Assembly: GCF_001941845.1 (NCBI RefSeq)
Contig: NZ_CP018870.1
Coordinates: 1,891,001-1,955,000, forward strand
Source: Streptomyces sp. TN58
GTDB taxonomy: Bacteria; Actinomycetota; Actinomycetes; Streptomycetales; Streptomycetaceae
DNA length: 64,000 nucleotides
Direction of reading: 5' to 3'
In this document: positions 28,428 through 36,267 of the stretch, piece after piece
Layout: every line of letters starts with the position of its first letter
How positions within the stretch are numbered: the first letter of the stretch is position 1
Translations under genes and position numbers: made by a program
The notes under the pieces: model-generated
Told to the model about the DNA's origin: nothing
Seen by the model: the letters and a program-made list of their open reading frames with translations, nothing else
Databases searched by the model: none

Positions 28428-29555
28428 GTGGAGACGGCGTTCACGGAACTGGTCGGGGTCGAGCACCCCGTCGTGCAGACGGGCATGGGCTGGGTCGCCG
28501 GGCCCCGCCTGGTGTCGGCCGTGGCGCGGGCGGGCGCGCTGGGCATCCTGGCCTCCGCGACGATGACGACGGAGCAGCTGCGGGCGGCGGTCCGCGAGGT
28601 GCGCTCCCGCGTGCCGGAGGGGACGCCTTTCGGGGTCAACCTGCGTGCGGACGCCGGGGACGCCCCCGAGCGCGTCCGGCTGATCATCGACGAGGGGGTG
28701 CGGGTGGCGTCCTTCGCGCTCGCGCCCTCGCGGGAGCTGATCGGCCGGCTGAAGGACGCGGGCGTGGTCGTCATCCCGTCGATCGGGGCACGCAGGCATG
28801 CCGAGAAGGTGGCCGCCTGGGGCGCGGACGCGGTGATCGTGCAGGGCGGCGAGGGCGGCGGGCACACCGGCGACGTGGCCACCACCGTGCTGCTGCCGCA
28901 GGTCGTGGACGCGGTGGACATCCCGGTCGTCGCGGCGGGCGGGTTCCGCGACGGCCGCGGCCTGGTGGCGGCCCTGGCGTACGGGGCGTCGGGCATCGCC
29001 ATGGGCACGCGGTTCCTGCTGACCTCGGACTCGACCGTGCCGGACGCGGTGAAGGCCGAGTACCTGAAGGCGACGGTCCGGGACGTGACCGTCACCACGG
29101 CCGTCGACGGCCTCCCGCACCGCATGCTGCGTACGGAGCTGGTCGCCTCCCTGGAGCGTGCCGGTCGGGCCCGGGCGCTGGTCCGGGCGGTCCGGCACGC
29201 GGCGGGCTTCCGGAAGCTGTCGGGTCTGGGCTGGTCGCAGATGGTCCGCGACGGCCTGGCGATGAAGCACGGCAAGGACCTGTCCTGGAGCCAGGTGCTG
29301 CTCGCCGCGAACACTCCGATGCTCCTCAGGGCGTCCATGGTCGAGGGCCGTACGGATCTCGGCGTCATGGCGTCGGGCCAGGTCGCGGGGGTGATCGACG
29401 ACCTCCCGTCCTGTGCGGAGCTCGTCTGCCGCGTCATGGCCGAGGCCCACTGCGTGCTGGACCGCCTCCAGGGATCCCGCGAGCCGCACGCACCGCACGC
29501 ACCCCACAAGCCGCACGGACCGCACTCGCTCGACGCCCTGCCACCACCAGGGTGA
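28428..29555 (+). CDS. ipdC: NPD-type flavoprotein (nitronate monooxygenase family), IpdC
   Basis: 375 aa FMN-dependent TIM-barrel enzyme of the 2-nitropropane dioxygenase superfamily: PVVQTGMGWVAGPRLVSAVA, FGVNLRADAGD, AVIVQGGEGGGHTGD and VVAAGGFRDGRGLVAALAYGA (FMN phosphate site). In KstR2 regulons IpdC is a reductase acting on a HIP-CoA-derived intermediate. GTG 28428 lies 4 nt past ipdB. The last ~25 residues are an odd His-Pro repeat (PHAPHAPHKPHGPHS). Confidence 0.9.
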   Translation: METAFTELVGVEHPVVQTGMGWVAGPRLVSAVARAGALGILASATMTTEQLRAAVREVRSRVPEGTPFGVNLRADAGDAPERVRLIIDEGVRVASFALAPSRELIGRLKDAGVVVIPSIGARRHAEKVAAWGADAVIVQGGEGGGHTGDVATTVLLPQVVDAVDIPVVAAGGFRDGRGLVAALAYGASGIAMGTRFLLTSDSTVPDAVKAEYLKATVRDVTVTTAVDGLPHRMLRTELVASLERAGRARALVRAVRHAAGFRKLSGLGWSQMVRDGLAMKHGKDLSWSQVLLAANTPMLLRASMVEGRTDLGVMASGQVAGVIDDLPSCAELVCRVMAEAHCVLDRLQGSREPHAPHAPHKPHGPHSLDALPPPG

Positions 29556-29585
29556 TCCCCCTTCTCCGTCACAGGAGTCGCCCCC

Positions 29586-30527
29586 ATGAGCCGTGTCAGT
29601 ATCCGCAGAGGGGCCGCGGCGGCCGTCGCCGCCCTCGCCCTCGCCGCCCTGCCGTCCGCCGCGCACGCGGCGCCCGTACCCGGAGCCCGGGCCGACGCCC
29701 GGCATCACCACCACCAGCAGCAGCAGCAAGCCGAAACGATTCGCCAGATCGTCCTCCAAGGCGCCGTCAACGTCCGCGACCTCGGCGGTTACCGCACCTG
29801 GACGGGCGGCGAAGTCCGCCAGGGGCTCGTCTACCGCTCCGACGCACTGGGCAAGCTGACCGACACCGACGTCACCACCGTCTCCGGTCTCGGCCTCACG
29901 AAGGTCGTCGACTTCCGCATCCCGACAGAGGTCCAGTACGACGGCGCCGACCGGCTGCCTCCCGGCCTCTCCCCCACCGCACGCCCGGTCAGCGACCTCG
30001 GCCTCTACGGGACCCTCGTCACGGCGATCGGCAGCGGGGACCCCGTCACCCAGGAGCAGATGCTCGGCGGCGGCCGCGCCGAGGCGTACATGCGCGACAT
30101 CTACCGCACCTTCGTGACCAGCCCCGAGAACCGGGCGCAGTTCGCGGCGACCCTGCGGGACCTCGCGGACGGCCGGCAGGGCCCGGTCCTGTACCACTGC
30201 ACGTCCGGCAAGGACCGGACGGGCTGGATGAGTTACGTGCTGCTGCGCGCCCTCGCCGTCCCCGAGGACGCCGCCGAGCGCGACTACCTGGCGTCGAACA
30301 CCTTCCGTGCCGCCTACGACGCCAGGGTGCGGGCGGGCCTGAAGCAGTCGGGTCGGATGCAGAACCCGGACCTGCTGATCCCGCTCCAGGAGGTCCGCCA
30401 GGACTACCTGGACTCGGCGACGGCGCAGTTGGAGGCCGACTACGGCGGCTTCTACGGCTACCTGACCCGGGGGCTCGGCCTGGACCTGTGGACGCTGGCG
30501 AAGCTCCAGGACAAGCTGGTCCGCTAG
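29586..30527 (+). CDS. Secreted tyrosine/serine phosphatase (PTP-like)
   Basis: 313 aa. A Sec signal (ISRRG-type basic start, AVAALALAALPSAAHAAP) is followed by a HHHHQQQQQ tract and then a bacterial Y_phosphatase3/MptpB-like domain: VNVRDLGGYRTWTGGEVRQG, VYRSDALGKL and the P-loop HCTSGKDRTGW (C-x5-R). It could dephosphorylate proteins or phosphoinositides outside the cell. It lies 30 bp downstream of ipdC on the same strand, so read-through from that operon is possible, but there is no functional link to steroid catabolism. Confidence 0.88.
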   Translation: MSRVSIRRGAAAAVAALALAALPSAAHAAPVPGARADARHHHHQQQQQAETIRQIVLQGAVNVRDLGGYRTWTGGEVRQGLVYRSDALGKLTDTDVTTVSGLGLTKVVDFRIPTEVQYDGADRLPPGLSPTARPVSDLGLYGTLVTAIGSGDPVTQEQMLGGGRAEAYMRDIYRTFVTSPENRAQFAATLRDLADGRQGPVLYHCTSGKDRTGWMSYVLLRALAVPEDAAERDYLASNTFRAAYDARVRAGLKQSGRMQNPDLLIPLQEVRQDYLDSATAQLEADYGGFYGYLTRGLGLDLWTLAKLQDKLVR

Positions 30528-30548
30528 CGGAACACCCGGTCGAACGGC

Positions 30549-30583
30549 GAAGCCGGGCGGCGCGTGCTGCGCCGCCCGGCTTC
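30549..30583. terminator. Bidirectional terminator, phosphatase/helicase
   Basis: A perfect 15-bp stem GAAGCCGGGCGGCGC (30549-30563) with 30569-30583 and a GTGCT loop, between convergent genes. Confidence 0.88.
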
Positions 30584-30607
30584 GGTGCGTGTGGGTGGTG
30601 GTGCCGG

Positions 30608-32293
30608 TCAGACCGCCCGGCGGCGGCCCTGGCCGCCGGTGCCGACCCGGCTGCGGGCGGAGGCAGCGGCGGCGCCGCCGCCGGAGCCGCCTGCGCCGCG
30701 TCGGCCGCGCTCGCCGGAGCCGCCGGCCGAGCTGCCCTGTCCGCCCTGACCGCCGCGGCGGGCCTGGCCCGAGCCCGCCGGGGCCTGCCCGGAGCCCGCG
30801 CCGGAACGGCGGGGCCTGCCGCCGGCCGCCGGGGCGCCGCCGGTGGCGGAGCCGCCGCGCCCGCCGCCCGAGCCCGAGCGGCGGCGCGAGCCGGAGCCCG
30901 AACCGGAGCCGGCCCCGCTGCGCGCCTTCGGCGCGGGCTGCTGGGGGACCTCCAGCACCACCGGGATGCCCGAGGGCTCCTTGGCGCCGGTCAGCCGGGC
31001 CAGTTCCTCGTCGGAGGACTTGATCTGCGCGGTGCGCGGGGAGATCCCGGCGTCCGACATCAGCCGGGTCATGTCCCGCTTCTGGTCGGGCAGGACCAGG
31101 GTGACCACGCTGCCGGACTCGCCGGCGCGGGCGGTACGGCCGCCGCGGTGCAGGTAGTCCTTGTGGTCGGTGGGCGGGTCCACGTTGACGACGAGGTCGA
31201 GGTCGTCGATGTGGATGCCGCGCGCCGCGACGTTCGTCGCGATCAGCGCGGTGACCTCGCCCGTCTTGAACCAGTCCAGGGTGCGGTTGCGCTGTGGCTG
31301 CGAGCGGCCGCCGTGCAGGCCGGAGGCGCGCACGCCGTCGGCGAGGAGCTTCTTGACCATGCGGTCCACACCGCGCTTGGTGTCGACGAACATGATCACC
31401 CGGCCGTCGCGAGCGGCTATACGCGTCGCCACGGCCTTCTTGTCGGTCTCGTCCATGACGTACAGGACGTGGTGCTCCATGGTGGTGACCGCGCCGGCCG
31501 ACGGGTCGACGGAGTGGCCGACCGGGTCGGTCAGGAACATCTTGACGAGCTTGTCGATGTTCTTGTCGAGGGTCGCCGAGAACAGCATGGTCTGGCCGCC
31601 GGGCTCGACCTGCTTGAGCAGCGCGGTGACCTGCGGCATGAAGCCCATGTCGGTCATCTGGTCGGCCTCGTCGAGGACGGTGATCGACACCTGCGAGAGG
31701 TCCGCGTCCCCGCGGTCGATGAGGTCCTTCAGACGGCCGGGGGTGGCGACGAGCACCTCGGCGCCGCGGCGCAGGGCGCCGGACTGCCGGTTGATCGACA
31801 TGCCGCCGACGACGGTGGCGATGCGCAGGTTGACGGCCGTGGCGTACGGGGCCAGGGAGTCGGTCACCTGCTGCGCGAGCTCGCGGGTCGGTACGAGGAC
31901 CATCGCGAGTGGCGCCTTCGGCTGCGCGCGGCGGCCGGCGGTGCGGGCCAGCAGTGCCAGGCCGAAGGCGAGGGTCTTGCCGGAGCCGGTGCGACCGCGG
32001 CCGAGGAGGTCGCGGCCGGCGAGCGAGTTCGGCAGGGTCGCGGCCTGGATGGGGAACGGCTCGGTGACGCCCTGGGCTGCGAGGGTCTTCAGCAGCGCCT
32101 CGGGCATGTCCATGTCCTCGAACGCGGCGACCGCCGGCAGTGCCGGGACGGTCGGCTCGGGCATGGTGAATTCCTGGGGCCGGGGGGCGGGGGCGGACTT
32201 CTGCCGTCCCGCACCAGCCTTCGGACGCCCCTGGGCCGCTCCTCGTCCCCGGGTGGGGCGGCGGCTGGGTCGTGCGGAGCTGGAGCTGGTCAT
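30608..32293 (-). CDS. DEAD-box ATP-dependent RNA helicase
   Basis: 561 aa. The order of motifs is Q-motif (EPFPIQAATLP), I GRGRTGSGKT, Ia VPTRELAQQV, Ib ATPGRLKD, II VLDEADQMTDMGF, III LFSATLD, IV VIMFVDTKRG, V ATNVAARGIHIDD, VI HRGGRTARAG. Every motif is intact. The C-terminal ~110 residues are a Gly/Ser/Arg/Ala low-complexity tail that probably binds RNA. ATG 32293 is chosen for AGGAGG ~9 nt upstream; the frame extends to 32362. It follows the cold-shock gene on the same strand, fitting a role in RNA unwinding at low temperature. Confidence 0.94.
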   Translation of the reverse strand: MTSSSSARPSRRPTRGRGAAQGRPKAGAGRQKSAPAPRPQEFTMPEPTVPALPAVAAFEDMDMPEALLKTLAAQGVTEPFPIQAATLPNSLAGRDLLGRGRTGSGKTLAFGLALLARTAGRRAQPKAPLAMVLVPTRELAQQVTDSLAPYATAVNLRIATVVGGMSINRQSGALRRGAEVLVATPGRLKDLIDRGDADLSQVSITVLDEADQMTDMGFMPQVTALLKQVEPGGQTMLFSATLDKNIDKLVKMFLTDPVGHSVDPSAGAVTTMEHHVLYVMDETDKKAVATRIAARDGRVIMFVDTKRGVDRMVKKLLADGVRASGLHGGRSQPQRNRTLDWFKTGEVTALIATNVAARGIHIDDLDLVVNVDPPTDHKDYLHRGGRTARAGESGSVVTLVLPDQKRDMTRLMSDAGISPRTAQIKSSDEELARLTGAKEPSGIPVVLEVPQQPAPKARSGAGSGSGSGSRRRSGSGGGRGGSATGGAPAAGGRPRRSGAGSGQAPAGSGQARRGGQGGQGSSAGGSGERGRRGAGGSGGGAAAASARSRVGTGGQGRRRAV

Positions 32294-32348
32294 GCGAGAA
32301 AGCCCTCCTGAAACCGGCAGGTAAAACAAAGGTCGAGACAGCAGACAA

Positions 32349-32382
32349 GCCGGGGCCCGCACCTCTCGGTGCGGACCCCGGC
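32349..32382 (-). terminator. Terminator of the cold-shock gene
   Basis: A 15-bp stem with one mismatch (32349-32363 with 32368-32382) and a TCTC loop lies 13 bp past the cold-shock stop and ahead of the helicase. Confidence 0.75.
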
Positions 32383-32394
32383 ATGCTGAAGGAA

Positions 32395-32598
32395 TTAGGC
32401 GGGGATGATGTTCTCCGCCTGGGGGCCCTTCTGGCCCTGCGTCACGTCGAAGGACACGCGCTGGCCCTCGGTGAGCTCACGGAAGCCCTGGGTGGCGATG
32501 TTCGAGTAGTGGGCGAACACGTCCGGACCGCCACCGTCCTGCTCGATGAAGCCGAAGCCCTTTTCCGAGTTGAACCACTTCACGGTGCCAAGTGCCAT
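32395..32598 (-). CDS. Cold-shock protein, CspA family
   Basis: 67 aa, the full length of a single cold-shock domain. It starts [20 protein letters not shown] with RNP1 KGFGFI and has RNP2-like VFAHYS; it ends [10 protein letters not shown]. It is a single-stranded nucleic-acid chaperone. ATG 32598 is preceded by AGGAGA. The mRNA leader carries a terminator-like hairpin at 32660-32687. Confidence 0.95.
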   Translation of the reverse strand: MALGTVKWFNSEKGFGFIEQDGGGPDVFAHYSNIATQGFRELTEGQRVSFDVTQGQKGPQAENIIPA

Positions 32599-32647
32599 TT
32601 TAAATCTCCTGAATAGGCGGCAAGGGCCCCATCCGGAGATTCCGGCA

Positions 32648-32687
32648 AAACAATAAAAGCGCCTGAGGAACATTCCCGTCAGGCGCA
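32648..32687 (-). promoter_or_regulatory. Hairpin plus U-run in the cold-shock gene leader
   Basis: Read on the minus strand, GCGCCTGA (32687-32680) pairs with TCAGGCGC (32667-32660) around a 12-nt loop, followed at once by TTTTATTGTTTT. This looks like an intrinsic terminator 50 nt before the csp start codon, so it may be a temperature-sensitive attenuator or the end of a short upstream RNA. Confidence 0.55.
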
Positions 32688-32832
32688 CATAAAGTTCATG
32701 GGTACCACAACTGCAACGGTCACTAACCTAGCACACCTCGGCGCCGAGGTGTGGACGGCCGGGTGTGACGTCCGTCCGGCGTGGTATCGGAAGTCCCTGG
32801 TGGTGGGCTCCCGCGCCTGCTTTGATCATGGG

Positions 32833-33474
32833 ATGGCAGCGATCAGAGAGCCCTGGGGGCTCAGTGTGCTCGGCGCGGGCAGCGTGTCCGCCGAACCCAG
32901 TCTCGCCTTCGTCGACCTCGCGGTCGACCTCGTCGCCCCGACGCCGAAGGTGGCCTTCGCCGAGGCGGGGGCGGCGGTGGCGCGGCTGCGGGAGACCCTG
33001 CGGGAGCACGGCATACCGGACGCGGACGTCTCCGGCTCCCGGCTCCGGCTGACTTCGCAGTACAGCGGGTACGGGGCGGATCGGACTTTCCTCGGCTACA
33101 GCTGCGAGGCGAGGTACACGGTGCAGACGGAGGCGCTCGACCGGCTGGAACTGCTGATCCAGGACGCGGTCACGGCCGGAGCGAACCGGGTCGACGACGT
33201 CCGCTTCGAGGTGCGGGACAAGCCCGCGATGCGCGACGAGGCACGGGCCCGCGCGGTCGAGGCAGCCCGCCGCAAGGCCGAGGTGTACGCGCAGGCCTGC
33301 GGGATCGAGCTGGGGGCGGTGATCCACATCGAGGACGTGAACCCGGAGTCGGTCGGCGGCCACGGCCGCGGCGCCGTCCACGCGGACCACGAGCACGACG
33401 GCACCCTCTCGCCGGGCTCGGTGCGTGTCGACGCCGCGGTCCTCCTCGGCTTCGCCCTGCCGTCCGCCTCCTGA
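32833..33474 (+). CDS. SIMPL-domain (DUF541) protein, second copy
   Basis: 213 aa. SIMPL-type features: WGLSVLGAGSVSAEPSLAFVDLAV at the start, QYSGYGADRTFLGYSCEARYTV, and DEARARAVEAARRKAEVYAQACG, the conserved long helix. There is no signal peptide from ATG 32833; the frame reaches back to 32698 but those codons lie in the csp promoter region. Function is not known. It is divergent from csp and convergent with fadA6. Confidence 0.8.
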   Translation: MAAIREPWGLSVLGAGSVSAEPSLAFVDLAVDLVAPTPKVAFAEAGAAVARLRETLREHGIPDADVSGSRLRLTSQYSGYGADRTFLGYSCEARYTVQTEALDRLELLIQDAVTAGANRVDDVRFEVRDKPAMRDEARARAVEAARRKAEVYAQACGIELGAVIHIEDVNPESVGGHGRGAVHADHEHDGTLSPGSVRVDAAVLLGFALPSAS

Positions 33475-33507
33475 CACCCGCCGCGGGGGCGGCCGGACGG
33501 CCGGCGG

Positions 33508-34665
33508 CTACAGGCGTTCGATGATCGTCACGTTGGCCTGGCCGCCGCCCTCGCACATCGTCTGGAGGCCGAACCGGCCGCCGGTGCGCTCCAGTTCGTG
33601 CAGGAGGGTGGTCATGAGCCTGACTCCGGTGGCGCCCAGCGGGTGGCCCAGTGCGATGGCGCCGCCGTTGGCGTTGACGCGTTCGGGGTCGGCGCCGGTC
33701 TCCTTCAGCCAGGCCAGGACCACCGGGGCGAACGCCTCGTTGATCTCCACCAGGTCGATGTCCGCCAGGGACATGCCGGTCTTCTTCAGCGCGTACGCCG
33801 TCGCCGGGATGGGCGCGGACAGCATGCGGATGGGGTCCTCGCCGCGGACCGAGAGGTGGTGGATGCGGGCCCGTGGCCGCAGGCCGTGTTCGCGGACGGC
33901 GTGCTCGGAGGCGATCAGCATGGCCGCGGCGCCGTCGGAGACCTGGGAGGAGACGGCGGCGGTGATGGTGCCGCCCTCGACGACCGGTTTCAGCGCCGCC
34001 ATCTTCTCCAGGGTGGTGTCCCGGCGCGGGCCCTCGTCCGCGGTGATGTCGCCGTGGGCCACGATCTCGCGGTCGAAGCGGCCCTCGTCCGCGGCGCGTA
34101 CGGCCCGCTGGTGGGAGCGGAGCGCGTACTCCTCCATGTCGCGGCGGGAGATCCCCCACTTCCGGGCGATGAGCTGGGCGCCGTGGAACTGGTTGACGGG
34201 GGCGTCGCCGTACCGGGCGCGCCAGCCGGCGGATCCCGCGTAGGGGCCCTCGGTGAGGCCTAGCGGTTCGGCCGCCTGCCGTGAGGCGAAGGCGATCGGG
34301 ATCATCGACATGTTCTGGGTGCCTCCGGCGACGACGAGGTCCTGGGTACCGGAGAGCACGCCCTGCGCGGCGAAGTGCACGGCCTGCTGGGAGGAGCCGC
34401 ACTGGCGGTCGACGGTGACGCCGGGGACCTCCTCGGGCAGGCCGGCGGCGAGCCAGGCGGTGCGGGCGATGTCCCCGGCCTGCGGTCCGACGGTGTCGAG
34501 GCAGCCGAAGACCACGTCCTCGACGGCGGCCGGGTCCACCCCGGTGCGCGTCACGAGTGCTCGGAGGACGTGCGCGCCGAGGTCGGCCGGGTGGACGGCG
34601 GACAGGCCGCCCCCGCGCCGCCCGACGGGGGTGCGTACGGCGTCGACTATGTAGGCCTCGGGCAT
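33508..34665 (-). CDS. fadA6: Acetyl-CoA acyltransferase (thiolase) FadA6
   Basis: 385 aa thiolase. It begins EAYIVDAVRTPVGRRGG, has the acyl-enzyme Cys in TVDRQCGSSQQAVHFAAQG, the His in NANGGAIALGHPLGATG, and a C-terminal MCEGGGQANVTIIERL (Cys-x-Gly-Gly-Gly proton-transfer motif in variant form). FadA6 cleaves the beta-keto-CoA steps after ring opening of the steroid C/D rings. It is third in the operon SDR-kstR2-fadA6. The 75-bp gap to kstR2 contains short GTGGTCGG-x-CTGCC direct repeats. Confidence 0.9.
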   Translation of the reverse strand: MPEAYIVDAVRTPVGRRGGGLSAVHPADLGAHVLRALVTRTGVDPAAVEDVVFGCLDTVGPQAGDIARTAWLAAGLPEEVPGVTVDRQCGSSQQAVHFAAQGVLSGTQDLVVAGGTQNMSMIPIAFASRQAAEPLGLTEGPYAGSAGWRARYGDAPVNQFHGAQLIARKWGISRRDMEEYALRSHQRAVRAADEGRFDREIVAHGDITADEGPRRDTTLEKMAALKPVVEGGTITAAVSSQVSDGAAAMLIASEHAVREHGLRPRARIHHLSVRGEDPIRMLSAPIPATAYALKKTGMSLADIDLVEINEAFAPVVLAWLKETGADPERVNANGGAIALGHPLGATGVRLMTTLLHELERTGGRFGLQTMCEGGGQANVTIIERL

Positions 34666-34740
34666 CGGGACTCCTCGGACGGTCGGGGCGGTCGGGTGGT
34701 CGGGCTGCCAGGTGGTCGGACTGCCGGGTGGTCGGGGCTG

Positions 34741-35382
34741 TCAGGCGGGGCGCAGGGCGATCCCGTCCAGGACCATCGACAGGTACTGGCGGGCGATCTC
34801 GTCGGGGCTGTGCTGTCCGCCCGGCCGGTACCAGGAGGCCGCCACCCACACCGTGTCGCGGACGAAGCGGTAGGTGAGGCGGATGTCGAGGTCGGCCCGG
34901 AAGACCTTGGCGGCGACGCCGCGTTCCAGCGTCCCCAGCCAGGCTTTCTCGAACTTCACCTGCGAGTCGGACAGGTAGTGGAAGCGGGGCTGGGTGGAGA
35001 GGGTGCGCGATTCCTTCTGGTAGATCGCGACGGCGGCGCGGTGCCGGTCGATCTCGCGGAAGGACTCGGTGACGAGGGCCTCGATGGTCTCCCTGGGGCC
35101 GAGTCCGGCGGCGAGGACGGCGTCGTAGCCGTCCCACAGCTCGGTCAGGAAGGCGGAGAGGATCTCGTCGAGCATCGATTCCTTGGAGTCGAAGTGGTAG
35201 TAGAGGCTGCCGGCGAGCATCCCGGCGGCGTCGGCGATCTTGCGGACGGTGGTGGCGTTGTAGCCCTGTGCGGCGAAGACCTCGGCGGCGGTGTCGAGGA
35301 GTTCGCGGCGCCGCTCGGGCGAAGGCGTCACCTGCGGCTTCTTCTTGGCTGCGGGCTGGGCTGCGGGCTTGTTCGTGGGCAC
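34741..35382 (-). CDS. kstR2: TetR-family repressor KstR2
   Basis: 213 aa. The N-terminal TetR HTH covers residues ~25-70 (ELLDTAAEVFAAQGYNATTV, AGMLAGSLYYHFDSKE), preceded by a Lys/Pro-rich leader. The ligand domain resembles mycobacterial KstR2, whose inducer is HIP-CoA. Its place next to fadA6 and the IpdF-like SDR equals Rv3557c. The probable operators are at 26024 and 36217; since the second drives its own operon, autoregulation is expected. It starts 15 bp after the SDR stop. Confidence 0.88.
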   Translation of the reverse strand: MPTNKPAAQPAAKKKPQVTPSPERRRELLDTAAEVFAAQGYNATTVRKIADAAGMLAGSLYYHFDSKESMLDEILSAFLTELWDGYDAVLAAGLGPRETIEALVTESFREIDRHRAAVAIYQKESRTLSTQPRFHYLSDSQVKFEKAWLGTLERGVAAKVFRADLDIRLTYRFVRDTVWVAASWYRPGGQHSPDEIARQYLSMVLDGIALRPA

Positions 35383-35397
35383 GGCTCCATTGTCGGG

Positions 35398-36180
35398 CTA
35401 CGGGTGCCGGCTGCTGACGGACACCGTCTCGCCCGTCATGTACGACGAGTAGCCGCTGGCGAGGAAGACGATGACGTTGGCGACCTCCCAGGGTTCGGCG
35501 TACCGGCCGAAGGCCTCGCGGGCGGTGAGTTCGGCCAGGAGTTCCGCGCTGGTGACCTTCACCAGGTGGGGGTGCATGGCCAGGCTCGGCGCGACCGCGT
35601 TGACGCGTACGCCGAACTCCGCGGCCTCCAGGGCCGCGCAGCGGGTGAGTGCCATGACCCCGGCCTTGGCGGCGGCGTAGTGGCCCTGGCCGGCCTGGGC
35701 GCGCCATCCGACGACGGAGGCGTTGTTGACGACGACTCCGCCCGTCCCGGAGGCCTTGAAGGAGCGCAGGGCGGCGCGGGTGCAGCGGAAGGTGCCGTTC
35801 AGGGTGACGTCGAGGACGCGGGTCCACTGGTCGTCGGTCATGTCGACGAGGGTGGCGGTGCCGCCGAGTCCGGCGTTGTTGACGACGATGTCGAGGCTGC
35901 CGTGGGTCTGCTCGGCGAGCGCGAACAGGGCGCGTACCTGGTCCTCGTCGGTGACGTCGCAGGGCAGGGAGGTGACGCGGCCGGCGCCGAACTCGGCCGT
36001 GAGCGCGGCCTCGGTCTCCTTGAGCCGGCGGGCGTGGGCGTCGCCGATGACGATGCGGGCGCCCTCCTCCAGGAAGCGGCGGGCGGTGGCTCCGCCGATC
36101 CCGGCGCCGGCGGCGGCGGTGATGACGGCGGTGCGGTCCTGCAGCAGGTGGTGGCCGGCGGTGTACCGGGGCTCGTTCAT
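35398..36180 (-). CDS. ipdF: Short-chain dehydrogenase, IpdF (Rv3559c)-like
   Basis: 260 aa SDR: VITAAAGAGIGGATARRFLEEG, VNNAGLGGTA, NNASVVGWRAQAGQGHYAAAKAG (Ser-Tyr-Lys). It lies at the head of the operon with kstR2 and fadA6, the position of ipdF (Rv3559c), which oxidises 5-hydroxy-HIP-CoA in the KstR2 pathway. ATG 36180 has GAGGAG upstream; the longer frame to 36228 would run into the operator region. Identification as IpdF rests on gene order. Confidence 0.82.
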   Translation of the reverse strand: MNEPRYTAGHHLLQDRTAVITAAAGAGIGGATARRFLEEGARIVIGDAHARRLKETEAALTAEFGAGRVTSLPCDVTDEDQVRALFALAEQTHGSLDIVVNNAGLGGTATLVDMTDDQWTRVLDVTLNGTFRCTRAALRSFKASGTGGVVVNNASVVGWRAQAGQGHYAAAKAGVMALTRCAALEAAEFGVRVNAVAPSLAMHPHLVKVTSAELLAELTAREAFGRYAEPWEVANVIVFLASGYSSYMTGETVSVSSRHP

Positions 36181-36216
36181 GCGAACTCCTCGACGCTGCT
36201 CATGGCCGTACGTTAA

Positions 36217-36236
36217 CCTACCAAACACTTGTTAGG
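36217..36236. promoter_or_regulatory. Probable KstR2-type operator 2
   Basis: CCTACCAAACACTTGTTAGG lies midway in the 87-bp divergent promoter between the SDR-kstR2-fadA6 operon and the acyl-CoA dehydrogenase pair. Its reverse complement matches the operator at 26024 at 16 of 18 central positions. Arms CCTA-CAA and TTG-TAGG are palindromic. Confidence 0.75.
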
Positions 36237-36267
36237 GAAGTGACGGCGTTCGAGAGGCGGGCACCCG

